A stretch of 64,000 bases of DNA. It comes from Helianthus annuus. Taxonomy: Eukaryota; Streptophyta; Magnoliopsida; Asterales; Asteraceae. Under the pieces are notes generated by a model. That model had not been told where the DNA came from, made no database searches, and saw nothing but the letters and a program-made list of their open reading frames with translations. Both the position numbers and the translations under genes were made by a program. The stretch spans positions 83,175,657-83,239,656 of the forward strand of contig NC_035449.2 of the NCBI RefSeq assembly GCF_002127325.2, read 5' to 3'. Position 1 is the first letter of the stretch. Every line of letters starts with the position of its first letter. This document shows, piece after piece, positions 54,461-64,000 of the stretch.

Positions 54461-57400
54461 TGTAACACCCCGAAAACAAGTTTGATAGTCAAACCACGTT
54501 AATATTAATGAAAGGGTAAAATACCGTTAGTGGTAAAATTAACCAGGTGAATATTAGGATTTAAACAAATAATTCTAATATTAATTAAAAGGAGAATAAA
54601 TGTTTTGAAAAAAAGTAAGTTTATAAGAAGCCCGAGTTAACGGAAGTTAAAATAAAACGGGTTATAACTCTCGGGACCCACTAAGTAACTAGGAATATCA
54701 ACCTAGTTAGTTAAGTGTTTTAAAATAATGAAGGAACTTGATATAGTAACCTTTTTATAACTTTTAGAAACTAGAGGGACTAAAAGGGTTAAGTGAGAAA
54801 ATAATTATTACTAAAACAAAAATTAAAAACCCAAAACACACACTTGGTGTGTGTTCTGGTGGTAGATTACACAGGGGGCGAATAAGCTTTCTTCAACCAA
54901 ACCCTATCTAGCTAAAAATCAAGCAATTGGAAGGCCAAATCAGTCCCAAATCGAAATCCAAGCTTATTTTAGTGATCACCTAAGCGAAGGGATCACAAGG
55001 TATGTTAAATTTCAACTTTTTGTTACATCTTAGAATTTTGATGAACATGAGAAATCAAAATCTGAACTTGATTGATTGATATTTAAATGAAATTAGTAAT
55101 GAAAACATGTCTAGGAGTAAACCCTAGTCTATAACTTGTTGAATTAGTGATGAAAATTATGAAATTGATAATTACACATACATGCGTTAAGTGGGTGTCG
55201 TAATTATGTGATGAACACTGAATTTCAATGTTGAAATAGTGTAGAATTGATGTTATGATACAAGTCTTGGTATTGATTATGAATGCTAGAAATAAGGGTT
55301 TGATTTAATGATTGAAACTTGGTTAAAAAGATTAGCCATGAACTAAATAAGAGTTATAGAAATCGTGCCCGCTAGGTGCTTGTTAAAATGCCTGAACGAA
55401 TGTTTATATGTTGAAATTTTGAAAGAAACACGTAATTGGCTAATTTGACTAATTTCGTGTGATATGGAATATTACGGATTTTAAATATGATGGTGTATGA
55501 GAATCACCAAATAGAACTTGCATATATGTTAATTTTAGTTCTAGTTCTTAATTTGACAAAGATGAAGTTAAGAAGATGGTAAAATTAGGATTCATATGAT
55601 CACTTCTTGAAATAGATGATGTTTTTGACATCTCTTAGCCTACAATCACTGTGTTATAGGTTTCTAACCATTACCAAGAGTTTAATAAGGGTTATAGCCA
55701 TGGAAATGGGTTGCATTTGATGGTTTGGGTCGAATTTGAAAGGACCCTAAACATGATTTCCGTAGCTTTTTATATGGATTTTGACTAATCTTAAAAAAAA
55801 TCATATAAAATCAACCGTTTATCCGATTTGGGTGTTCTATACCTTTTCGGAAAGCTTATGAAGTAAATTTTTACTGTTTTCAATCATAAGAAACAAATGT
55901 GGTTGTTAAATAGGTCAAAAATGTGAATTAAAATAGCTGTTCAGAAAACTTAAAAGCTGATTGAAAAATGAAAATATAGTTGCTGTGCTGATTTTATAAA
56001 AATCATATAAAATCATAGAAAATTCAATAGAATGTGTACCTTATATGCTTGCGAAGGTATTGAAGTTTTCTACGATCCATTTTTGAACATGTTAATCTAG
56101 TTCGGACTTTAAATGGGTCATAAAGGTCGATTACAGCAGCTGAATAGAAAATCGCCGCACATTAATAATGTTATTATTAATCCAGAAAAAGACATATCAT
56201 TGCGTATACTTGTTTATTCATTAAGTATTTATTGTTAGGAACAAATAACACTTTATATGACATGCTTAAAGTGTTCAAAATCACTTACTAACTAGTTTGT
56301 ATAAGTAACTTGACTAATGGGTCAAACGGTTAGTGAATGGAAAGAATTATGGAAAAAAATAGTTGTTAAATAAATAACATACTTTGATGAATAAGTGTGT
56401 GAATCCATAAGGTGTGATGGTCATGTTAATGGTTGACTAATCTAATCGTCTTGTGGATATGATATGGTAGTTTGACTCTGACAAGCTTGGTAAGAGCTTG
56501 GAAATGAACGGGTCAAATGGATACAAGTTCAAGTATGAAGCTCGCAAGGATGCAAGTAAGTAAAGCTTACACCCAATTTAAGTGTACATGTTTATTTTAT
56601 AGGTGATAAATATGACAATGGATTATGTTTAAAAAAATTGGGTTCCGACATGAACCGAAATGAGTCGGAATAAATAAAAACGATCAAAACCATGGTTAAT
56701 GGTAAAAAGAGGCAAAATGGAATTTAGTCATGAATTGACTAAGAATTTATAAGTTTTCTTAAAGTTACCTAATAGCGTAACTAGAAATGGGAAAAAGGGG
56801 TAAAAAGGGTAATTTAGTCACGTGATGACTAAATATAAGTTGAGATTAAATGGATACCCACGGCGTAAGCCGAAATGGGTTAAATATGTATGAAAAAGGA
56901 AATTTTGTGGTAAAATCCGGAATGGGTAGTTAAAAACCATGCTTTAAAACAAATGCGAATGTTTGGTCATATAGGCCAAATGGGTCAAATGGTGGTGATA
57001 ACACCATTTGACAATATTGACTAACGTTGGTTGTTAAGTCGTATGTTCACAGGAGTGAACCGGAAGTGGATAATTGCGTCGGTATAAAGTAGCGGCTAAT
57101 AAAAGCAAGGTATAAAACGAGTTTATATGTTGACCCGAGCCAGGTACGCATAAACAAGCTTTTAGTTAAACATACGATTCTTGGTCAATTAATTAGCAAA
57201 AGTCCTTCATTGTAAAATGAAGGATTAAAATTGACCAAAAAGCCCTCGTTGGGTAAACCGGGCAAACGAACCCTAGAGATTGTTTAGGAACTTGTACTAT
57301 GATTATGTAACCCTTTTGATACGTATAAGAATATAGGCATAAACTTTCGTGGGTCAAATGCGTAAGAATAGGTCTTTTTAGTAAAATGACTAACCGAAAA

Positions 57401-58198
57401 GTAATACTCGGGATAATTGGTTTATTGTATTAATTCACCACAAAAATAGTTGTGGTGAAACATAAGTAGACATCTTAAATGTAAAAATGTGAAGTACGAA
57501 AAGAGATGAGCGAAATTGATGCTTAAATGCATAAAAACCGTTAAACGGGTCAAAATAAAGCAAGTGATTAAGATTGGCTAAGTGTTGGAAAATTTCAAAA
57601 TAAACCGGTGAATGTAAACACGAATACAAACCTTGTAATGGAAGCGAAAATGCTAATTTTTGGCAAGCCCGGAATGGGTAAAAACGATAAGCAACGAATA
57701 TTGTTAATAAACTTGTAGTATGATGTTAAAAGTAACGGGTCAAATAATCACACAAAGGATTTTTAAGTCGTTTGCTTATAAATCAGATTTTTATGCAAAC
57801 CGAGGTGATAAACGGATTCGTAATTTAATTACGGAAGCGTGGAAAAAAAGAAGAATTACGCGAAACGGACTTGTAGATAAAAAGTTATGGAACTTGTTTA
57901 TACTTGTTTTTAAGTTATCAAAACTAACCTTTAAGTTGGTTTTTGATGTTAGGTGAATGTAGCTACCATCTGGGTGTCGATCAAGCAATGAAGTGAACCG
58001 AACACTATGCAGTTACAAGCTTCTGCACATAGTTTCGTCGTTATTTTTAAACGGCGAACTCAATTACATTACGTTGTATTGTTCTTTAATTGTAAAAGTT
58101 TTAATAAACCCATATTTTTCAATATATGTGTATCCACAATTACATATTTATTTTCGTAAACCATACGGAAACTGTTAAATAATAGCAAGGGTCTTACA
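54461..58198 (+). mobile_element. Solo LTR, probably Ty3/gypsy (3738 bp)
   Basis: Begins TGTAACACCCCG and ends GGGTCTTACA, so both termini are TG...CA with imperfect inverted ends (TGTAACACCC / TGTAAGACCC), the usual gypsy LTR form. Both flanks are GAGTT (54456-54460 and 58199-58203), a perfect 5-bp duplication. There is no PBS, PPT or coding sequence inside. LTR-LTR recombination leaving one LTR is the simplest explanation. Short related runs such as AAATGGGTCAAA recur inside. Confidence 0.85.
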
Positions 58199-58203
58199 GA
58201 GTT

Positions 58204-58850
58204 TGTGTAAGAGGATCATATCAGTTTATGAGACAAATCATCAACACCGTTAAGCTTCATTTCATTTTAAGTTCTAAACAATTCACTTAGATTGTCAGTA
58301 TACTTGGTCCATTTAAATTTTCACACAAAGTTCAATTGTTTCGAGATACGATATTAGTGTTTTAAACACGTAAACTTATTCGTGTGTCCCACCACTTGAA
58401 TATACCCCCGTATCCAGATCCCAATATTCAGTCTTACAGGTGAGTATACTTAGATGATATCTGTAAAAGGGTTAGATGCGAAACCGTGAGAGCTCAGGTC
58501 AGAACTTCCGTTCAGCAAAGAGATGACGGCTCGGCTTTTGGTGTGTTCCCTTTAGAAAATCTTTTCTTCAACAACACATGATTAGCATTTTTCAATGTTT
58601 CATCATTTTTTTGTACTGGGGGCTGTGCTAAATTTCAAGCATATTGCAATGTATTATACGGGGACTAGGCCATTGCTTCCGCAAAATCAGAAGTCCTGGG
58701 ATAATACCCCAGATATCACTGAGTATAAAGACCTAGTATCTCAGAAAGAGGGACCTTTCAAACAAGATTTCGGGGGTTACCCATATATCTAAGAAATGTT
58801 CCCCACGAGATAAGCAAGTTTGAAATTTTAGGTTTATATCTCGAAATGAC
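58204..58850 (-). other. SIRE-C inverted 3' region, inner part
   Basis: Reverse complement of about 63290-63945 and homologous to 35390-36060 of SIRE-A. It contains the conserved TTGTCAGTATACTTGGTCCA (minus of the AGTGGAC word) at about 58294. Homology stops near 58850, where plus-strand gag starts. Confidence 0.8.
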
Positions 58851-60955
58851 TTTCTTGATGCTCATGTATCTACTTTAGGTTTTGATAAATCTAAAGTTAC
58901 TTGTTTTCGTTGCAGGGAGAAAGGCCATTTCAAACGGGAGTGCAAGGGTAGAGAAGCTAGTGGAGCTTAGAATCCATTTGGAAAAGATGATTACTACCGG
59001 AAAGCCATTTATCAGCAGGTTGGTCAATCACAAGATTCACAGACGGCTCATGGTAGAAAGATTGAAGATTCTAAGAGAGCATGTTTAGTGGACTTCAGCT
59101 GGGACAAATACATATCTCCTGACAGCAAAGCCTGTATAGTTGATCAAGATGATGAGAGATTACCTGAAGGTTTTAGCTGGGATATGTCTGTTGATGAAAA
59201 AGGAGAGTTCAAAGCATTCATTGCCAAGATTGTCAGAGAGCCAGATATGTTTGCTACATGGATGAAATCTATCGGAGTGAATGTGACTAGTGAGGATGAA
59301 AAGTCTGTTACGTCTGATGAAAATTCAGAAAGTGTTGATGAACTTTCAGAAAGATCTGGGGAAATTTCAGAGGGTTCAGATAAGAGTGTTCAAAATGTTG
59401 CTAGTTCTGAAGAGGAAGTTGTATTTGATCAAACACCATCTGATTCCAGTTTATCAGATGCAGATTCTGAAAAATCTGTACAATTTGATCAGTCACCAGT
59501 TGATAGTAGCAGTGATGATGAGGAAGAGAAACATATCAATTTGCTAAATCTCATCTTTCTCCTGAAAGTTTTCATTTCTATTTTGCAGATCGAATGGAGA
59601 AACTGAAGGAGAAACGAGCTGCTAAAGAACAACAACAAGTGAATATTGAAGAAGTTGTTCAGAATGAAAATGTTGAAAGTGTTGCTGAAGAGATAGTTGA
59701 AACTGAGAAAGTGAAAGAAGAACTAAAGGTAAAAGAAGAAGAAAAAGTGATAGAAGTTGTGAAAACAATTGAAGTTGAAAAGATTGTTGAAATTGTCAAG
59801 CCTTGTATTAAGTGTTTGGAAGCTTGCAAGGATTGTGCAGCAAAAGACGACATCATTGCTGAATATGAGAAGAAAAAGGAGCAGTTACTGTTTAACCTCA
59901 ACTATGTGAAAGAATTGTATGATGTCTTAAACAAAACAGTAACTGGCCTCCAAAAGACGAACTCAGAGAGAGAACAAGCGCTGACGATGATGAATGCAGT
60001 CATGATGTCAAAGCAGAAAGCCATCAACTTCTACATCGAAGAGAGTGCCAAGTGGAAACAAGAGTTGGAGACCGAGAAGATCGAAAATGAGAGTATTAGA
60101 CGTTTACTGCAAAGCTATTCTAGTTCTGATTATCTCATTGATCGTATTTACCCAACTGTTGCAGGAATGGAAGCTTTTCATGACGAGAAGCCGAGGGAAA
60201 AGAAAGATTGTGGTAAGAAACCGACTGTTAGCTATAACAAGTGTCCGCCTCCAATTTGGGAAGGGTACTCTCCTGAAAACCAAACTAGGAGCAACTTGAA
60301 AAAGCAGTCAATATAAAGCTTAAAACCGACACAACTAACGTTTTACCAGATAACATTGATGTCACGTTTACCTCGTCCGATACTGATCATGAGTCTGAAT
60401 TGATCAAAAAGGTGGTCGATCAGGTGTTGGATACTGATGAGGAGTCCGAGTCAAAGTCTGGGTCTGGAGGGTTAAATTCGTCAATCAACAGTGAAAATTC
60501 GTCGGTTAAACAGTCTTATAGTAAAGAGTTTTTGTTATCAAAGGCAAATTTGAATGATGAAACATTCGAAGTTGTTTATACTTTGAATGGTTCTGACAAA
60601 TTATATTACAACAAAGAGTTCTCAATAATGAGTATTAAAACGGAATTGATTAATAAAACTTTCAAACTAATAGAAATTAATATTCCTGAATTGAAAGTTT
60701 TAAAAAGTTTTGAAAAACCTAAAAAGTACACTTCAAGAGTTCAACAACGTTTAAACAAGAAAAAAGGTTACAATTCTGGTTCCGGTTTTCAAAAGAAATC
60801 TAACCAGAATCGTAGCTACAAAAAGAAAGGTCTTGGTTTTATTCCACCAGAAAATTATAAAAATGATAAAAATTCTAAAACAAAAACAGAATTTGTGTCA
60901 GGTGGAAGCTCAGATGAGGAAGAGAAGAAACCATTTTGGAGACAGTCAAACCAAG
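58851..60955 (+). pseudogene. SIRE-C gag, middle part with first zinc knuckle and coiled-coil linker
   Basis: Starts inside gag: [20 protein letters not shown] leads into zinc knuckle [14 protein letters not shown] and NPFGKDDYYRKAIY, the same blocks as SIRE-A. A TAG at 58968-58970 interrupts. Then come an aspartate/serine-rich region and, after a frameshift near 59540, a lysine/glutamate-rich coiled coil (VKEELKVKEEEKVIEVV) with the cysteine set CIKCLEACKDCAAKD. SYNKCPPPIWEGYSPE matches the proline block of SIRE-B. A second frameshift lies near 60280. The upstream half of gag, leader and 5' LTR are missing. The frame is open at the MITE insertion. Confidence 0.85.
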
Positions 60956-61725
60956 GTAGTGTTTGGTATGCAGGAATGAGAGGTGAAATGGAATGAGTGA
61001 TTACGAGGGAATGAAGACAAGAGTGTTTGGTTGGTCAAAGGAATGGAATCATCCATTCCAAAAGACATTCCATTCCCTCAAAATCATTCCTTCCATCCCC
61101 CATGTTTTTTTTCCATTCCATCCCATCTTGCACCATTCAACAACACCACCACAACCCACGACCTTCGCCACAACCCACCACCGCCGCCACCCACTACCAC
61201 CTCACCCCGATAGCCACCGCCACCGCCGCCACCCGCCACCACCGCACCCCGACAGCCACCGCCACCACCCACTCGCCACCGTTATCACCCACAGCTGCGA
61301 CCAACCGCCAACGCCACTCGCCACCGCCGCCCACCACCATCGTCGACGCCACCACCAACCGCCACCGCCGCCACTAACCGCCACCTTTGCTGCCACCCAC
61401 CACCAATGACCACCTTGTCGCCAGCACCACTGTCGTCACCGCTGCACCGGCACTCACCACCACCACCCATCGCCGCCGCCGACACCTACCACCGCCACCT
61501 ATAACCACCCACAATCACTACCACCGACCACCACCACCACTCACAGCTAATTTTATTACTCCGTTTTTCTTGCCTACCGAACAATACACAATAATAATTC
61601 ATTCCATTCACATGGTAACCAAACAAGACATGGAATGGTAATAATCCATTGCATTCCCCCGTCCATTCCATTACCTCGTCCATTCCATTCCTTCGTCCAT
61701 TCCATTACCCCGTACCAAACAGACC
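60956..61725. mobile_element. MITE with CCACC-rich interior inserted in SIRE-C gag
   Basis: Left end GTAGTGTTTGGTATG and, reverse-complemented, right end GGTCTGTTTGGTACG form imperfect inverted ends; both sides then carry GGAATGG-rich subterminal sequence. Flanks are CCAAG on both sides (60951-60955 and 61726-61730), and the gag frame is in phase across the insertion. The interior (61130-61545) is an almost pure CCACC/CCGCCA-type low-complexity stretch, so long frames on both strands there are artefacts. Superfamily uncertain (the GTTTGGT ends resemble Harbinger or hAT MITEs). Confidence 0.8.
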
Positions 61726-61730
61726 CCAAG

Positions 61731-62368
61731 AGTTTCTTGCTGAAAAGAGAAAGAATGGAGCTGAAGTGGTATATCAAAGAGATACTCGTACCTGTTACAA
61801 GTGCAATGAAGCTGGTCACATTGCATGGAATTGTTCAAAGAATGCAAAAACAAAACAGGGAGTTTCTCAGAAATTAAAAGAAAAAGTTGTTGATGTTGAA
61901 CCACCAACCAATAGACTTAAAATTTTTGAAAATTCAACGTATGAGGTTGGTGAATGTTCGAAGAGGAATTTGTATGAAAAGAAAGGAAAAGATAATCAAA
62001 TGTGGGTTGTTAAGAAAGTTGATGTGAATGTCGGCGATGAATCCGGTTACACAAAGCCAGAAGAGCCACGGGTTGAGGAGAAAATTTCAATGAATGATGA
62101 TGAATTTCCATCATTGAAATTTGAAGAAGTTAAAAAGAAAATTGGAAAAGTTGATATCTCGAAACAGTTCTATACTGAGAAAAATGAATTTGATGTCGAA
62201 AAAACATTTAATGGAAGTGTTAAGAAAATTTTTGGGAAAATGTTGAACGGGAAAGCAAAGGGGGTTAAAGACTTTTACGCAACTAAAAAGGCAACATACA
62301 ACCCCACTGCGCAAGAGTTGAAATCCATCAAGTCTGAAAAGACTTGGATGGAAGTTTGTTTTCCATAA
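61731..62368 (+). pseudogene. SIRE-C gag, C-terminal part with second zinc knuckle
   Basis: Continues in phase after the MITE with EFLAEKRKNGAEVVYQRDTR, then zinc knuckle CYKCNEAGHIAWNC. A basic/acidic linker follows (FPSLKFEEVKKKIGKV, KKIFGKMLNGKAKGVKDF), ending at TAA 62366-62368. In a complete element this would lead into protease; no protease or later pol domain follows here. Confidence 0.8.
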
Positions 62369-62376
62369 AGTCTTAG

Positions 62377-62640
62377 GACTACGCCGGAGATCCCAAGTTT
62401 ATATCGTGGATCATGAATCGGCATCATTCATGTTTTGATGATTGTGTATGAAAATTTTTGATAAGTGTTTGAATGTTACAGGTTGAATGACTACGCCGGA
62501 GATCCCAAGTTTTTATCGTGGATCATGAATCGGCATCATTCATGTTTTGATGATTGTGTATGAAAATTTTTTATAAGTGTTTGAATGTTACAGGTTGAAT
62601 GACTACGCCGGAGCTTCCAGGTTGGTAAGTGCGAAGCAGG
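62377..62640 (+). repeat. 112-bp tandem repeat at the gag end of SIRE-C
   Basis: GACTACGCCGGAG starts units at 62377, 62489 and 62601: two full 112-bp units, nearly identical, and a third that diverges. The third resembles the gag-protease junction of SIRE-A near 31597-31625 (GCGAAGCATGAATCGGCA). Confidence 0.92.
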
Positions 62641-63080
62641 AATCGGCACTTTGATGGGTAAAATGTAGATGATTCATTCCTACAATTGGAATTGATTGGT
62701 TATATCTACAAGTGGTTATTTTTTACATGTGGTACAGAGGTTTCTGAACTGTGAATAGTAAATCAGGGACATTAAGTTGTACTTGATTTACTAATTATGG
62801 TTAAAATAGACAAAATGATGAACCACATCCCCGAATATGATGCTAACTTACAAGTGGTAAAAACAAATTCATTTTCCGGAAAAATCATTTTGATTAAAAT
62901 AAACTTAAGTGTTTTGAGATCTAAATGAGAAAATGGTTTGTTGAAAGGGGGAGTTCAGATTGTTTATGCCGAGTGAATGGCGATTTGATGTGATTCGATG
63001 TCAGTTGTCAAGTTTTTGTACAGTTTGTGTTGTTTTCAAGAGTCTAGTAGTTTTCAAATTTTCTTTGAAATGTGTTTGCA
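62641..63080 (+). other. SIRE-C spacer between gag and 3' region
   Basis: No gene. It has GGGACATTAAGTTGTACTTG, like the GTCATTAAGTTGGACTTG words at 36389-36440 in SIRE-A, and a purine tract GAAAGGGGGAG (about 62944). In complete elements about 3.4 kb of pol would lie between gag and this region. Confidence 0.5.
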
Positions 63081-64000
63081 TTTTAGGGGAGTAAGAAAAT
63101 TTCAGAAAATCCAAAAACATTAGAAAATTTGAAAAAGCCAAAAACATGATAAAATTCAAAAATGAGTTTCGTTGTGAAAAGAGGAAATGATAGTACATCA
63201 GTAGGCTGTCACAACATGCTAAAGAAATGTAAAGATAAAATGTGATAAACAATCTCACTGAGGATGTGTCAGTCGGTTTTTACACACTTAGTAAATTGTG
63301 ACGAGATATAAACTAAATTTCAAACTTGCTTGTTCTGTGGGTTAACACAAACTTGGATATATAGGTAACCCCTGAAATCTTGTTTGAAAGGTCCCTTATT
63401 CTGAGATACTAGGTCTTTATGCTCAGTGATATCTGGGGTATTATCCCGGGACTTCTGCTGTATGGAAATACTGACCTAGTCCCCGGATAATGCTTTCCGC
63501 AAAAGCTTGAAACATAGCTTCGCCCTCAGCATGCTGATGAAACAATAAAATTGATAGTCGCTGTTGTTGAAATAAAAAGATCCTCTAAAGGGGACACACC
63601 AAAAGTCGAAGCCGTCATCTCTCTGCGTATACGGAAGTATCGACCTGAGCTCTCACGACCCTCGCATCTAACCCCTATACAGATATTAGTTGTGGTATAC
63701 TCACTTGTAAGACTGAATATTGGGATCTGGATACAGGAGTATATTCAAGTAGTGAGACACACGAATAAGTTAGTATCTAAGACATTAATATCGTATCTCA
63801 GATCAATTGAACTTTGTGTGAAAATTTCAGTGGACCGATATACTGACAATCAAAGTGAATTGTTTAGAACTAAAAATGTAATCAAGCTTAATGGTGTTAG
63901 TGACATGTCTCATAAACTGATATGATCCTCTTACACGAACTCACAAAAACATTGTCTGTAAATATTTCTTTACTGTTTTTCATTTTTTCTTTATTACAAA
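63081..64000 (+). other. SIRE-C plus-oriented 3' region (to window edge)
   Basis: Starts with TTTTAGGGGAGTAAGAAAAT, as in SIRE-A at 35173. It carries GATGTGTCAGTCGG (63264), the GACCTAG/GACCTGAGC word pair, and CAGTGGACCGATATACTGACAA (63829-63850). It is collinear with SIRE-A 35173-36100 and inverted relative to 58204-58850. The LTR is expected just beyond the window. Confidence 0.75.

Larger units (their letters stand above)
53324..64000. mobile_element. SIRE-C: SIRE-type derivative with inverted 3' arms and gag but no pol (runs off window)
   Basis: Order: LTR in minus orientation (53324-53764), PPT, minus-oriented 3' region (53779-54455, interrupted by a solo LTR, then 58204-58850), a plus-oriented gag lacking its start (58851-62368), 112-bp repeats, then a plus-oriented 3' region (about 63080 to the edge). 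The two 3' regions are reverse complements over at least 640 bp, and the match continues to the window edge. No protease, integrase or RT is present. The left boundary interrupts the SIRE-B extra ORF; the 5 bp before it are CTGCT. Confidence 0.75.

Noticed and set aside
60993..61683. Long overlapping frames on both strands rich in Pro/Thr/His or Gly/Trp
   Set aside because: They read a CCACC/CCGCC low-complexity tract inside a MITE; such composition opens frames by chance and no domain is present.

Overview
The window is repeat-dense eukaryotic DNA from a flowering plant. I infer a eudicot, most likely Asteraceae, because the long-gag SIRE-type Ty1/copia elements and the extra ORF carrying a MYPRFLQM-type motif resemble sequences I know from that family. 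That assignment is by recognition, not by search. Almost all of the 64 kb is nested transposable elements. The only host-type gene I can support is a BAHD acyltransferase copy at 13834-15225 (minus), and it is broken by one in-frame stop.

Left block (1-13507). A degenerate Ty3/gypsy protease fragment (1-375) and AT-rich DNA lead into a complete Ty1/copia element on the minus strand ('copia-1', 2360-13502). It has two 442-bp LTRs, a perfect 5-bp target duplication (GTTAA), an initiator-Met-type primer binding site and a polypurine tract. Its integrase is split by a 4.36-kb non-autonomous CACTA transposon (5577-9939, 3-bp duplication TTC). The CACTA element carries a promoter-like segment and an internal duplication. 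The first gag exon of copia-1 appears to lie inside its LTR.

Middle block (13508-19076). This holds the acyltransferase pseudogene with its TATA box and poly(A) signal, a 563-bp hAT-like MITE with an 8-bp duplication, an internally deleted Ty3/gypsy relic, and a Helitron protein fragment.

Nested block (19077-41592). A 22.5-kb Ty3/gypsy element on the minus strand has LTRs of about 3.9 kb and a badly decayed gag-pol. Its gag is interrupted by an 8.7-kb SIRE-type Ty1/copia element on the plus strand ('SIRE-A', 28596-37270), which is younger and less decayed.

Right block (41593-64000). A second, older SIRE-type element ('SIRE-B', plus strand) has an LTR remnant, leader, long gag, pol, a 3' noncoding region and an additional ORF. 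That ORF seems to have its own TATA box and a 5'-UTR intron. It is cut at 53323 by a third SIRE-type structure ('SIRE-C'): a minus-strand LTR and 3' region (itself holding a 3.7-kb solo LTR, 54461-58198), then a plus-strand gag without pol, then a plus-strand 3' region that runs off the window. The two 3' regions form long inverted arms. A 770-bp MITE interrupts the SIRE-C gag.

Inferred order of events: SIRE-B is oldest on the right; the gypsy element probably landed in its 5' LTR; SIRE-A then landed in the gypsy gag. SIRE-C interrupts the SIRE-B extra ORF and later received the solo-LTR element and the MITE. Copia-1 and SIRE-A look youngest, with about 1-1.5% LTR divergence counted by eye.
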